DNA from: Enterococcus alishanensis
Lineage (GTDB): Bacteria; Bacillota; Bacilli; Lactobacillales; Enterococcaceae
Assembly (NCBI RefSeq): GCF_019218635.1
Contig: NZ_JAHUZB010000005.1
Location: 124,001-188,000 of the forward strand
Direction of reading: 5' to 3'
Length of the DNA stretch: 64,000 bases
Shown: positions 37,217 to 47,983 of the stretch, piece by piece
Layout: each line of letters begins with the position of its first letter
How positions within the stretch are numbered: position 1 is the first letter of the stretch
The notes under the pieces: model-generated
What the model saw: the letters and a program-made list of their open reading frames with translations, nothing else
Told to the model about the DNA's origin: nothing
Database searches by the model: none
Made by a program: the position numbers and the translations under genes

Positions 37217-38536
37217 TTAAGCTACTTGTTTACCAACAGTCATATCTGTCGTATCATCATTAATTTTGTGTTTCTTTTGTAAATGCATCATAATCACCCC
37301 TGCAATAGTTGCAATTAGTACAATCCCCGCAAAACCAAACATTGAAGTTTGAATTCTACCTGGTGCCACTAAGTAAGGAGTTACAAAGGCAAACAAGCCA
37401 CAACACATCCGTGAAAAACCATTAATAAACCCTTGCAATGAAGCTCGTGCCTCAGAAGGAAAAGATTCTTGCGTCCAAACTTTATAAATAGCTTCGCCAG
37501 CCAAAGGATTACCAAAATTATAAAAAGCAATGGTGATTGCTAAAGCAATAAATCCTGCGCCACCACCGATTAAAGCCATACCCATCATAGCTGCAAATTG
37601 AACAAAGGCACCGATGAAGAAAGCTTTGTTACGATATTTTCCACCGGCAACAGAAGTAAAAGCAATCGTCGTTGCTAAAGAAACAAGATTTAAAACAATC
37701 CCTAATCCAGTTGCTTGCGTTTGAGAAGCACCAGCATTAGTTAAAGCATAAGTTTGGAACTGTCCCCAAGTGTTTGCTAGTAAATTCCAGCATACATAGA
37801 AAATTAAAATAGCCGCAAAGAAACCAAGATATTTATTTTTGTTTTGACCAAATAAAATTGTTTTAAAAGAAACATCGCTGCTTGTACCTGTCGCTTGTTT
37901 TTTAGCTGCTTGACGAGCTGTACCTGCTTCGTGGAATTTTCTAAATTTAGGAGAAAGTAGTCGCCATAACCAAGCAAAAACTGAGAATGCAAATAAAATT
38001 GCAAAAACTATTCTAGCACCTAAGACTCCGGAAATACCTGATAATAAAAACGAACAAATATAAGAAATAAATACCCCGACCTGCCAAAAAATTTGGGTTG
38101 ATGAAACTAACTGCGCTGAAGTTCGTTCATCAGGTGCATCATGAGAAACAACAGTTAAACTAATAGGTAAGTCTGCACCTGAGGCAAAACCCATCACGAT
38201 GACACCAACTAATAACATCGGAAAACTATTTGCCAAAAGACAGATAGCTGCACCAATGGCATAAAATAAGTTCAACCAATTAAATGAACGAATCAAACCG
38301 AAGATTTTGGAAATTTGTCCAGTAAACAATGAACCAAAGGCAATCGCAAAAGTTAACCCCCCAGAAATTAAACCAACTTGCCCCGTTGTTAAATTTAAAC
38401 CTTGTTGCCAGACAGGAATTGTGGCAGACAAACCAACAATACATCCTGAACCTAACATTGAACCGATACCGGCTGCTGTTGCTAGTGGTGAATATTCTTT
38501 CACCAAAGCTGAATTTGAATTATTTTCTTTACTCAC
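37217..38536 (-). CDS. MFS transporter (sugar-type)
   Basis: 439 residues from a GTG at 38536, 8 nt after AAAGGAG; a GTG at 38545 is too close to that SD. About 12 hydrophobic helices; GSLFTGQISKIFGLIRSF is the loop 2-3 MFS motif. First gene of an MFS, GH78-like, GPH symporter operon. Two transporters of different families around one hydrolase suggests uptake of substrate and export or uptake of a product. cre-like sequences lie upstream. Confidence 0.87.
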   Translation of the reverse strand: MSKENNSNSALVKEYSPLATAAGIGSMLGSGCIVGLSATIPVWQQGLNLTTGQVGLISGGLTFAIAFGSLFTGQISKIFGLIRSFNWLNLFYAIGAAICLLANSFPMLLVGVIVMGFASGADLPISLTVVSHDAPDERTSAQLVSSTQIFWQVGVFISYICSFLLSGISGVLGARIVFAILFAFSVFAWLWRLLSPKFRKFHEAGTARQAAKKQATGTSSDVSFKTILFGQNKNKYLGFFAAILIFYVCWNLLANTWGQFQTYALTNAGASQTQATGLGIVLNLVSLATTIAFTSVAGGKYRNKAFFIGAFVQFAAMMGMALIGGGAGFIALAITIAFYNFGNPLAGEAIYKVWTQESFPSEARASLQGFINGFSRMCCGLFAFVTPYLVAPGRIQTSMFGFAGIVLIATIAGVIMMHLQKKHKINDDTTDMTVGKQVA

Positions 38537-38555
38537 TATAAACACTCCTTTATAA

Positions 38556-38604
38556 GTTAAACGCTTTCCGTTTTTCTATATTTGTATTGTAAGCGCCTTT
38601 ACAA
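38556..38604. promoter_or_regulatory. Two cre-like sites upstream of the MFS/GH78-like operon
   Basis: One site has the core AAAGCGTTT on the minus strand (38556-38569, about two mismatches), and TGTAAGCGCCTTTACA lies at 38589-38604 (12 of 14 consensus bases in its first part). They flank the presumed promoter region and suggest CcpA control of the hydrolase/transporter operon. Confidence 0.5.
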
Positions 38605-38666
38605 AAAGGCAACATAGCAAAAAAACAGAATTTAATTATCCAATTCACAGATTAACAACAAAAAAA

Positions 38667-38690
38667 GCCAGAGAAATTTCTCTGACTTTG
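38667..38690 (-). terminator. Terminator after the AraC regulator
   Basis: Short stem AGCCAGAGAAA / TTTCTCTGACT with one mismatch, followed on the minus strand by a T7 run (38661-38667), just below the AraC stop. Confidence 0.82.
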
Positions 38691-38708
38691 TTGTTTACAA
38701 TTATTTTT

Positions 38709-39683
38709 TCATTTTTTCAAAATACTTTCACGTAACTCTTTTGGCGTCAAATCACTAAATTTTGCAAATAGTTTATACAAGGAAGGAACTGTCTCAAAGC
38801 CAATCTCATAAGAAATCTCTTCAAAATTTTTATCCGTTTCCTCCATCAATTCTAACGCTGCCTTATAGCGCAAAGAATTAATCAAACCTTGGAAGGAGCG
38901 TCCAGTTTCCTTTTTTAATTTGTTACTTAAATAATTTGAATTATAACCAAACTGGCTAGCTAAAGAATCCAGTGTCAATGTTTTATAATTACTATCGATG
39001 TATTGCAAAATGTTAATCAACTCTTGATTTCCCTGAGATTGCTGTCGATTTTCCTTTTCTAAGTCTCGCGTCAGTTCAATCAACAATAAAGACAAGATTA
39101 AATTAATCCCACGCATATAATAGTTTTCTTTATTATAGTACTCCAAAACCATTTTATGTAATAACTGTTGAACATCTTGGTTATCACCGCAATGAAAGTG
39201 GATAAAATTATTGTGATTACTTCCAGAACGAGAAGCATTTAATAAAAACTCGTTAACAAGGCCGTTGGACTTTACCATATTCGCCACCACATCAGTTGTG
39301 ATAGATTCTTCTCTTAACAAGATATTGATAAGAATATCATTTTTTGCTAAGGGATCAATTCGCTGAATGGTTTCTCGATCAAGTAAAATCAACTCACCTT
39401 CTTGGAGAAATATTTCTTTATCATCAACATATTGGGTACAACTTCCGGAAAACATATAATTAAATTCCACAAATTCATGGGTATGGGCCGGCATCTCTGA
39501 ATAACGATGATGTTTATTAATAAAAATATTCCCTTCTCTAAAAAAATGTTCTCCCGGCATTTTAGGGACATCGACTTGGTCAAAGGGTAAATTTTGATCA
39601 TTGATGTTATGACCATCCAGTTTTTGTGCTACTTCAATCGCATTATCTTCAAATAAAAATGCTCTTAGCTGTTGGAAGTTCAT
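38709..39683 (-). CDS. AraC-family transcriptional regulator
   Basis: 324 residues. Cupin sensor about 55-150 (MPAHTHEFVEFNYMFSGSC, metal/sugar-binding type) and an AraC HTH at about 225-324 (LDSLASQFGYNSNYLSNKLKKETGRSF; second helix pair in FEEISYEIGFETVPSLYKLFAKF, ending LTPKELR). Its ATG directly abuts the stop of the GH13 gene (TAAATG) with GGAGAG inside that gene, so the two are coupled. It likely controls the GH13 gene and possibly the GH78-like operon just downstream. Confidence 0.9.
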   Translation of the reverse strand: MNFQQLRAFLFEDNAIEVAQKLDGHNINDQNLPFDQVDVPKMPGEHFFREGNIFINKHHRYSEMPAHTHEFVEFNYMFSGSCTQYVDDKEIFLQEGELILLDRETIQRIDPLAKNDILINILLREESITTDVVANMVKSNGLVNEFLLNASRSGSNHNNFIHFHCGDNQDVQQLLHKMVLEYYNKENYYMRGINLILSLLLIELTRDLEKENRQQSQGNQELINILQYIDSNYKTLTLDSLASQFGYNSNYLSNKLKKETGRSFQGLINSLRYKAALELMEETDKNFEEISYEIGFETVPSLYKLFAKFSDLTPKELRESILKK

Positions 39684-41453
39684 TTAACTCTCCTTTTGAT
39701 AAATGACAAACCCTTTTGCCGCAATTGATAAACAATCTTTTGATTTCTTCGTCAGCTGCTGTAATAATACCTCACCTGAAAATTGATGTGTCAATTCATT
39801 TTCACCTGTATTGAAAACTGCTTGCAGCTCCACTCCTGCAAACTCTCGTACTAATATCAGCTCACCTGATACTTTATCAATTTTTTCCCATACTATACTA
39901 CCTTCACTCAATAAAGTTGCATATTTTTTTCTAAAAATAATCAGCTCTTTAAAAAAAGCCAACATCGCGAAATCTTGCTTTTCTTTTTCCCAAACCATAC
40001 ATTTGCGGCAATCAGGGTCCATTTCTCCTGTCATAGCAATTTCGTCACCATAATACAGACAAGGCGAACCAGTTTGTAAATAAGTAAATGCTTCGGCTTG
40101 GCGCATTAAAGCTTTATCACCATTGGCAACTGTTAAAATTCTTGGTGTATCATGGCTATCCAAAACGTTCATCATCATTTGACTCGTCTGTTTACGATAC
40201 ATGGTCAATTGCCGATTAAGTTTGCTGACCATCTGCGTCAAAGAAATTTTTTTATCTAAAAAATAGCCAATGATTGCATCTGTGAAAGCATAATTCATCA
40301 CTCCGGTGAATTCATCTCCCTGCAACCAGCTTTGGGCGCTATGCCAGATTTCGCCTAATAAATAAAAATCTGGATTCAAATTAAAACAAACCTCATGAAA
40401 TTTTTTCCACAAATGATGATCCACTTCATTGGCGACATCTAAACGCCAAGCATCAATTTCAAATTCTTTGATCCAATAACTTGCTACTTCTAAAATAAAA
40501 TCTTGGACTTCAGGATTAGCCGTATTTAATTTTGACATATGGGGAGTAAATGCAAAGGTGTCATAATTTTTCTCACTAGCAAATTCAAAATCATTGGTTT
40601 CTGTATAGCTCACTGGAAAGGAATCAATCATGAACCAATCTTTATAGCGAGAATGCTCGCCATTTTTAACAACATCTTGCCATTGTGGGGATTGATCCCC
40701 CAAATGATTAAAAACGGCATCTAACATCACACGAATCCCACGTTGATGACAAGCAGCTACCAATTCTTTAAAAGTTTCCGTATCACCAAAGGCAGGATCA
40801 ATCTGAAAATAATCAATCGTATCATATTTGTGATTAGAATGGGCCGTAAAAATTGGGCAAAAATAAATCCCATTAATTCCTAAATCTACTAAATAATCCA
40901 AATGATCAGTCACGCCTTGCAAATCGCCACCATAAAAATCAGTACGATCAGGATGTTCTTTACTTCCCCATTTTAAGGTTCCTACAGGATCATTCTGTAA
41001 GTCACCATTGGCAAAACGTTCAGGAAAGATTTGGTACCAAACAGTTTCTTTTACCCAGTCAGGTGCTTTAAAGCGATCAATTTCCTGAAAATAAGGCATC
41101 CGAAAATACATATTGCCTTCTAACAAGTATTTTTCCTCCACCGAAAAAATCCCTTGATCGTTATACAGAATTTCCGAACCATCAATGCCTTTAACAAGAA
41201 ATCCATAACTTAGTCGCTTATAAGGAGCAGTCACTTCAATTTGCCAAAAATCATGGCTCTCGGTGCTTAACCATTTATCTAGGGAAATACTTTTTTTAAA
41301 CCATCTCTTCGTTTCTAATTCATAGGGATCACCATGTAATAAACAAACCTCAGCAACATCTTTGCCGGTTTGTAGCCGAATATGCATCAGATTTTTTTTA
41401 TATAAGTAAGCAAACTCACTCTCTGGTCGATGATAAATTGCAGCTTGGTTCAT
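39684..41453 (-). CDS. GH13 neopullulanase/cyclomaltodextrinase-type amylase
   Basis: 589 residues. N-terminal CBM34-like domain (about 1-130), then the barrel starting WYQIFPERFANGD. Catalytic residues: Asp in AWRLDVANEVDHH (the neopullulanase-type motif), Glu in YLLGEIWHSA and Asp in VLDSHDTPR. No signal peptide, so it acts on maltodextrins or cyclodextrins inside the cell. It precedes a coupled AraC regulator and follows a CDF exporter gene by 16 bases; no separate promoter is obvious in that gap. Confidence 0.92.
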   Translation of the reverse strand: MNQAAIYHRPESEFAYLYKKNLMHIRLQTGKDVAEVCLLHGDPYELETKRWFKKSISLDKWLSTESHDFWQIEVTAPYKRLSYGFLVKGIDGSEILYNDQGIFSVEEKYLLEGNMYFRMPYFQEIDRFKAPDWVKETVWYQIFPERFANGDLQNDPVGTLKWGSKEHPDRTDFYGGDLQGVTDHLDYLVDLGINGIYFCPIFTAHSNHKYDTIDYFQIDPAFGDTETFKELVAACHQRGIRVMLDAVFNHLGDQSPQWQDVVKNGEHSRYKDWFMIDSFPVSYTETNDFEFASEKNYDTFAFTPHMSKLNTANPEVQDFILEVASYWIKEFEIDAWRLDVANEVDHHLWKKFHEVCFNLNPDFYLLGEIWHSAQSWLQGDEFTGVMNYAFTDAIIGYFLDKKISLTQMVSKLNRQLTMYRKQTSQMMMNVLDSHDTPRILTVANGDKALMRQAEAFTYLQTGSPCLYYGDEIAMTGEMDPDCRKCMVWEKEKQDFAMLAFFKELIIFRKKYATLLSEGSIVWEKIDKVSGELILVREFAGVELQAVFNTGENELTHQFSGEVLLQQLTKKSKDCLSIAAKGFVIYQKES

Positions 41454-41469
41454 AAATAACCTCCTTATA

Positions 41470-42354
41470 TTAAATGCTGTGACTAACTGATTCGTCAGTA
41501 ATTTTTCCTAATTCAATTTGCATAGTGACATGATTCAAAGGAAAATTTTCAGTTAGTTGATGATCTAATTCTTCTATAAATTGATTGTAATTGTCAAGGT
41601 TTTCTCGGATGATATGCACAGTTAAAGCATTTTCTGTAGTACTCAAAGCCCAAATGTGTAGGTCATGAATACTTTTAACAGTTGGTTGCTGTAAAATAAA
41701 TTTTTCAACTTCAGTATAATTTACAGACTTCGGTACTGCATCTAAAGATAAATCCAATGATTCTTTCAATAAACGCCAAGTACCAACAAAAATAATCACA
41801 GCTATAGCAATGCTAATAACTGGATCCAACCAATACCAATTTGTAAATTTAATAATAAAAGCGGCTACTACCACACCAACTGAAACCAAAGTATCTGCTG
41901 CCATGTGTAAAAAAGCGCCGCGAACATTTAAATCATGAGCTTGATCTTTCATAAATAAAAAAGCCGTAAAACCATTAATTAAGATTCCTACCCCCGCAAC
42001 TAGCATCACACTATTTTCCTGAACCGGTTGCACATTTCCCAATCGTTGAAATGCTTCTAATAAAATACCGCCAACAGCTATCAATAAAAAGACTGCATTA
42101 AATAAAGCAGCTAAAATAGAACTCCTTTTATAACCGTACGTTCGATAATTATCACGGGTCCGTTGACTTAAAATCAAGGCCACCCAAGCTACTAATAAAC
42201 CTAACACATCACTTAAGTTATGACCCGCATCAGCAATTAATGACAAAGAATTTGCAGTGAAGCCAATAGTTGCTTCAACGATTACGAAAACTAAATTTAT
42301 TAACATACCTATTTTAAATGCGCGATTGATTTTTTGTTGACCATGATGATTCAT
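41470..42354 (-). CDS. Cation diffusion facilitator (CzcD/ZitB-like) metal exporter
   Basis: 294 residues, six membrane helices then a cytoplasmic ferredoxin-like domain. Metal site residues appear as SLIADAGHNLSDVLGLLVAW (helix 2, HxxxD) and LHMAADTLVSVGVV (helix 5, HxxxD), the Zn-type pair; a His-rich N-terminus (MNHHG) is also present. It exports zinc or a similar divalent metal. The promoter region has two 13-bp direct repeats that could bind a metal-sensing repressor. Confidence 0.92.
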   Translation of the reverse strand: MNHHGQQKINRAFKIGMLINLVFVIVEATIGFTANSLSLIADAGHNLSDVLGLLVAWVALILSQRTRDNYRTYGYKRSSILAALFNAVFLLIAVGGILLEAFQRLGNVQPVQENSVMLVAGVGILINGFTAFLFMKDQAHDLNVRGAFLHMAADTLVSVGVVVAAFIIKFTNWYWLDPVISIAIAVIIFVGTWRLLKESLDLSLDAVPKSVNYTEVEKFILQQPTVKSIHDLHIWALSTTENALTVHIIRENLDNYNQFIEELDHQLTENFPLNHVTMQIELGKITDESVSHSI

Positions 42355-42366
42355 TTTTTCTGCCTC

Positions 42367-42419
42367 TTTTTCATATGATTATTTTTTCATATGATACCAC
42401 CGAAAATCAAAGAATACAA
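42367..42419 (-). promoter_or_regulatory. CDF promoter with 13-bp direct repeats
   Basis: Minus strand TTGTAT (42414-42419), 17-nt spacer, TATCAT (42391-42396) with an upstream TG. The 13-mer TTTTTCATATGAT (plus-strand reading) occurs at 42367-42379 and 42383-42395, one copy covering the -10 and the other just after the presumed start. Each has a CATATG centre. The placement suits a repressor responding to metal. Confidence 0.6.
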
Positions 42420-42466
42420 TTGAATCAACACAGACCATTTTCACCTTAAATAATTAATTCAAAAAA

Positions 42467-42488
42467 ACCTCTCGAATCAACGAGAGGT
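42467..42488 (-). terminator. Terminator after the pyridoxal/HMP kinase gene
   Basis: Perfect 8-bp stem ACCTCTCG / CGAGAGGT with a 6-nt loop; the minus-strand reading continues into TTTTTTT. Confidence 0.88.
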
Positions 42489-42494
42489 CGCAAA

Positions 42495-43310
42495 TTATTC
42501 AATATTATCTTCGGCTTGCCAATGATTAATCGGTCCGAATTTATGACCAACAGCGATTTCTTTTTCAATTGCCGCATTGACAAACTTTTTAGCAATTCGA
42601 ATGGCAGTTTCAATATCAGTCCCTTTTGCAATTTCTGCCGCGATGCATGCAGACAAGGTATCACCAGTGCCATTAATTCGATCGGTATGATGATAAGGTT
42701 CACTCAACCAAAAATCTTTGCCGTCGGCTAATAACACATAATCATTTACTCTGGCTTGTTGTGGATCGTCGTGACGTCCTTTAATCATGACATTTTTGGC
42801 ACCTAATTTTTGTAGCTGTTTTGCTGCTTTGACATAATCGATTTCAGTTTGAATGTTTAGATTGGTTAGCTTTTGTGCTTCGTAAAAATTAGGAGTAATG
42901 ACTGTTGCTAATGGAACCAATAATTTTTTTAAGGACTCAAAAGCTGCTTCTTCTAACAACATATTCCCGTGTTTAGTCATAATCACTGGATCAACAACTA
43001 ACGGACCAAAATCATATTTTAGATAATTTTCGGCAACTGTCTCAATCAATTCAGTATTTGCCAACATACCTGTTTTACTGGCACGAATCTGATAATCTGC
43101 TGCCAATAATTCAAATTCCTTTGAAATAAAATCTGTAGGTAACAGAACTTGGGCAGCGATACCGTAAGAATTACCGGCGACACAAGCTGTCATAATAGAC
43201 GTACCATACACTTTCCTTGCAAAAAAAGTGTGTAAATCAGCTTGCATACCTGCGCTACCGTCACTATCTGAACCTGCTATGGTTAATGCTTGGGGATATT
43301 CGTTTGCCAT
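42495..43310 (-). CDS. Pyridoxal kinase / hydroxymethylpyrimidine kinase (PdxK/ThiD family)
   Basis: 271-residue ribokinase-fold enzyme. Motifs: TIAGSDSDGSAGMQADLHTF, DPVIMTKHGNMLL and the C-terminal GTGDTLSACIAAE anion hole. The base position is Asp (GTGD) rather than the Cys of GTGC seen in ThiD and Bacillus PdxK. No thiamine genes are nearby, so pyridoxal phosphorylation (salvage of vitamin B6) is favoured; the window is rich in PLP enzymes. AGGAGG precedes the ATG. Confidence 0.85.
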   Translation of the reverse strand: MANEYPQALTIAGSDSDGSAGMQADLHTFFARKVYGTSIMTACVAGNSYGIAAQVLLPTDFISKEFELLAADYQIRASKTGMLANTELIETVAENYLKYDFGPLVVDPVIMTKHGNMLLEEAAFESLKKLLVPLATVITPNFYEAQKLTNLNIQTEIDYVKAAKQLQKLGAKNVMIKGRHDDPQQARVNDYVLLADGKDFWLSEPYHHTDRINGTGDTLSACIAAEIAKGTDIETAIRIAKKFVNAAIEKEIAVGHKFGPINHWQAEDNIE

Positions 43311-43369
43311 AATGTTCCTCCTAAAAAACTATTTGGAAACATTATACCGCGTTAAAAATCCCTGTCGAA

Positions 43370-44962
43370 TTATTTAATTTTTAACCAGTCTTGGCGAATA
43401 TTTTCTACCAAGCGAATCATTCGTTTGCCAACTTCACTATATTGATCCGTTGGTAAATTAGCTAATGAAACCCGGACCGCCCAATCACTACTACCAAATG
43501 CGTCAGCCTTAAGTAACATCAAGCGTTCTTTTTCAGCTAAAGAAGTTAATAATTGAGTAATGGTCCAATTATTTCTTAAATAGTCAGAAAAATCTTTGCC
43601 ATAACGAGTGTTAATCCAATTATTAAAATCAATTTCACAATAATAAGCTGTATCTAAAGATTCTAACGGTTCATCCAAACCTAACGTTTTATAAAGTAAT
43701 TTTTCTCTTTCATGACAAATCGCCATCACTTCAGCTTTATAAGCCTCACCTTCATCTAGTAAAGAATATAGACTAAACATCGTCATCATCACTTGTTGGA
43801 CTGAAGACAAGCCTGCTGCATGATTTAAAGCAACGTCTCGACTGTCAGCCACAATCCGGTCAATGAAAGAAATTTTTTCAGGCTCGGGAGAAACTGATGC
43901 GTATCGAGCATTTAAACTCTTACGATTTTTATCTCCTAAGCTGCGAATCAATTCATCAAAAATATTTTCTTGAGCGACTGCAATAGTACCAATACGCCAG
44001 CCTGTTGCACCAAAATATTTTGAATAAGAATAAATACAAGCCGTATTATACGGTAACTCACTGAATAAAGAAGTGAAATCAGGAACAAAAGTGCCATAAA
44101 CATCATCAGTTAAAACCATTAAGTGGGGATGATCTTCAGCGACAATCTTTTTAATTTGATCGATTGTACTGCCACACATAGCATTTGCAGTTGGGTTACT
44201 TGGGTTCACTACAAAGACTGCTTTAATCGTTGGGTCTTTTAATTTATCAATTTCACTCGTGGCATATTGGTAAGTGCTCTTTCCTTCCATCACAGTTTGT
44301 TTGGCATGGATTTTCACTACATCAAATTGATATTGAGGTAACTCGGGAATCTCCAAATATGGCGCAAAGGTTGGTAACATTAAAGCAATCCGATCACCTT
44401 TACTCAACAAGAAATTATTCATTAAACTATCAAATAAATAACAAATTCCTGCTGTTCCGCCTTCAACCGCAAAAATATCAAAGGGAATTGTAGAATGAGA
44501 AAATAATTCTTGGTTCAAATATTTTTTAATCGGACCTTCAGCTGCGGGTAAACATCGAACTGGATTAGGATAGTTGTCGCCTATAATATAATCTAACATT
44601 TGGCTTAACCATTCTTCTCGCGGCATACCAAGGAAATTATTATCCGAGTACCAGATTTTTTTCAAAAAGTTAGCACCTTTTGAAGTTTGACCTGCTAAAA
44701 AGGTTTCAAAACGTTGACTGCGATTTTCACTTTGGTAAATTTGACCAGCCGTATAATTGCCGTCTGCATGTAAGGTTTCGCTAGTCGCAAATTGACCTAA
44801 TAAAAAGAAAGCTTCACGGGGGGTTGGCGCTGTCCAGTTTGGATTTCCTCGTCCGGCATTTAATAATCCTTGAGTTTGGCCATTTTTGATTAGTTCTTGT
44901 TCTAAAGATAAGCTCAATTCAAAAGGACTCAACTTTTCTTTGGCTTCATCTTTTACAATCAT
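43370..44962 (-). CDS. aspD: L-aspartate 4-decarboxylase (bifunctional aspartate aminotransferase type)
   Basis: 530-residue fold-type I PLP enzyme. The length and N-terminal block LLNAGRGNPNWTAPTPREAFFLLG distinguish it from ordinary aminotransferases. PLP Lys in YSYSKYFGATGWRIG; carboxylate-binding Arg near the C-terminus in WAVRVSLANL. It converts aspartate to alanine and CO2, which with the AspT antiporter yields proton motive force in Tetragenococcus. No aspT is adjacent here, so coupling would need a distant exchanger. GGAGG lies upstream of the ATG. Confidence 0.92.
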   Translation of the reverse strand: MIVKDEAKEKLSPFELSLSLEQELIKNGQTQGLLNAGRGNPNWTAPTPREAFFLLGQFATSETLHADGNYTAGQIYQSENRSQRFETFLAGQTSKGANFLKKIWYSDNNFLGMPREEWLSQMLDYIIGDNYPNPVRCLPAAEGPIKKYLNQELFSHSTIPFDIFAVEGGTAGICYLFDSLMNNFLLSKGDRIALMLPTFAPYLEIPELPQYQFDVVKIHAKQTVMEGKSTYQYATSEIDKLKDPTIKAVFVVNPSNPTANAMCGSTIDQIKKIVAEDHPHLMVLTDDVYGTFVPDFTSLFSELPYNTACIYSYSKYFGATGWRIGTIAVAQENIFDELIRSLGDKNRKSLNARYASVSPEPEKISFIDRIVADSRDVALNHAAGLSSVQQVMMTMFSLYSLLDEGEAYKAEVMAICHEREKLLYKTLGLDEPLESLDTAYYCEIDFNNWINTRYGKDFSDYLRNNWTITQLLTSLAEKERLMLLKADAFGSSDWAVRVSLANLPTDQYSEVGKRMIRLVENIRQDWLKIK

Positions 44963-45159
44963 TTTACTCGTCCTCCATATGTTTCTCTTGATACCTCTAT
45001 TTGAACGCCATAACGCTTGTAATTCAAGTAAGAAGTCGCCTATTTAAGAGGAAACTTATTGTTTTCTTTGCAGGATAAAATGATTGCTAATATTCTGATA
45101 ATTTAAAAAAAACTAAGCTTATTTTTAATTTGTAACATCCAGTTGTCAGATGAGAGTTT

Positions 45160-45534
45160 TTATTTTTTTCGATTATCTTTAATTTTTACTACTACGCGGA
45201 ATTGTCTTTCTGGATGGCTCTCACGATTTGCATATTGAATGCGTGATTCAAATAAATCCCCATGACCAAAATACAACAATTTGCTTAACAAAGTATTGCG
45301 ATCTTTTGGTACATAACCAATTTTTCGATCCTGATAAAAGATTGCAACAGCTTCTGGATCATAGGGATTGTCTGATTCTGCTATTAAAATCACTTCTTTG
45401 CCTAAAGATCATTCTTCAATCACTTCCAGACCCTCACCGTAAGCAAAACCAGCAACGTGAAAGTCCATTAAATGACGACTTTTTTCATAACTATGATCTT
45501 GCAATGATTTTAATAATTCTTCTTTGTTTAACAT
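45160..45534 (-). pseudogene. HIRAN-domain protein interrupted by an in-frame TGA
   Basis: Reading from the ATG at 45534 (AGGAAG upstream), 41 codons run to a TGA at 45409-45411; the same frame continues for 82 more sense codons to 45160. The two parts join as one HIRAN domain: HVAGFAYGEGLEVIEE, stop, SLGKEVILIAESDNPYDPEAV..GYVPKDRN. The stop falls where a hydrophobic residue (for example Leu, TTA) is expected, so one base change explains it. HIRAN domains are linked to DNA-end recognition. Internal restart at codons after the stop would give only a half domain. A cre-like 14-mer lies at 45556-45569. Confidence 0.78.
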
Positions 45535-45586
45535 ATCATCACCAGCTTCCTAATTAATTAAACGCTTACAATAATTTTAACATAAA

Positions 45587-45620
45587 ATGACTGTCGAAAA
45601 TGGTACCCTTCGACAGTCAT
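45587..45620 (-). terminator. Terminator after the licT-like gene
   Basis: Perfect 12-bp stem ATGACTGTCGAA / TTCGACAGTCAT with a 10-nt loop, then TTTTATG on the minus strand, just below the antiterminator stop. Confidence 0.9.
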
Positions 45621-45623
45621 GGA

Positions 45624-46457
45624 TTAATTTGTGTGTTTCATCAGACGGTTAATATGCACCGCCAAATAAAAAGTTTCTTCATCTGGAATCCGACGTTCGT
45701 AGCTTTTTTCTAGATAATCTCGGACTTTCACGGCAATTTCAGCGGCTTCAGGAAATAAGGTCCACATTTGACCATGTAAGGCTTCCTCGCCTTCTTGTAA
45801 TAAACCATCCGTGTAAAATCGTTCGACAAAAAAACGTACATGGGTAATAAAACGATTATAATGTAACGAATGAACATCAACTTCTTTTTGAATTGAATAG
45901 CGTACCAGATTGACAATCTCGCCAATCATTTTTGCTGAGCGAAAACTATCTGTCTGTTCATTATTTTCAGCATTGATTAAGTGAAACGCGATATTACTCG
46001 CTTCTTCTTCTGGTAAATCAATCTGATACAACTGATTTAGTTTTTCTAAGGCTGCTAATGATACTTGAAATTCTTTAGGATAATAATTTTTAATTTCCCA
46101 ATGGAGTCGGTTGGTAATCTGCATCCCGCTTCTAGCTCGTTCAACCGCAAAGTGCAAGTGATCAGTCAAACTCAGATATAAATTATTATTTAATTCTTTG
46201 TTTAACTGTTTTTTTGCGTCATCAATAATATCTCGTGTCAGCTGAAAGAATTCGAAAGGAACTTCACTCACTAATTCAGCAATTTGCGAAGATTTTTGTT
46301 CAGTTGCTTCCAAGAAGATTTTGTCTACTTGTTCATCAGAAAGCTGCTCACCAGCTTTTTTCCCAAAGCCGATCCCTTTACCTAACGCAATCATTTCTTG
46401 CCCATCTTTTTCAACTAACACGACACTCGAATTTAATACTTTTTTGATTACGCTCAC
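45624..46457 (-). CDS. licT: LicT/BglG-family transcriptional antiterminator
   Basis: 277 residues: RNA-binding CAT domain (about 1-55, IKKVLNSSVVLV and GKGIGFGKKAGE), PRD1 (about 65-170; His in TDHLHFAVERARSG) and PRD2 (about 175-277; LHYNRFITHVRFF and LAVHINRL). The start is a GTG at 46457. It binds RAT RNA and blocks terminators; PTS phosphorylation of the PRDs sets its activity. It follows the GH1 gene by 25 bases and probably acts on the RAT/terminator upstream of bglP, about 3.5 kb away in the same operon. Confidence 0.92.
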   Translation of the reverse strand: MSVIKKVLNSSVVLVEKDGQEMIALGKGIGFGKKAGEQLSDEQVDKIFLEATEQKSSQIAELVSEVPFEFFQLTRDIIDDAKKQLNKELNNNLYLSLTDHLHFAVERARSGMQITNRLHWEIKNYYPKEFQVSLAALEKLNQLYQIDLPEEEASNIAFHLINAENNEQTDSFRSAKMIGEIVNLVRYSIQKEVDVHSLHYNRFITHVRFFVERFYTDGLLQEGEEALHGQMWTLFPEAAEIAVKVRDYLEKSYERRIPDEETFYLAVHINRLMKHTN

Positions 46458-46482
46458 AAGCCTCTTCCCCTTTTATCAAAAA

Positions 46483-47958
<1,476 letters not shown>

Positions 47959-47983
47959 TTATATTTTACACTATTTTTTAATC

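Noticed and set aside
45120-45159. Terminator after the HIRAN pseudogene
   Set aside because: Only a 4-bp stem (CATC/GATG) can be formed before the T-rich stretch; too weak to list.
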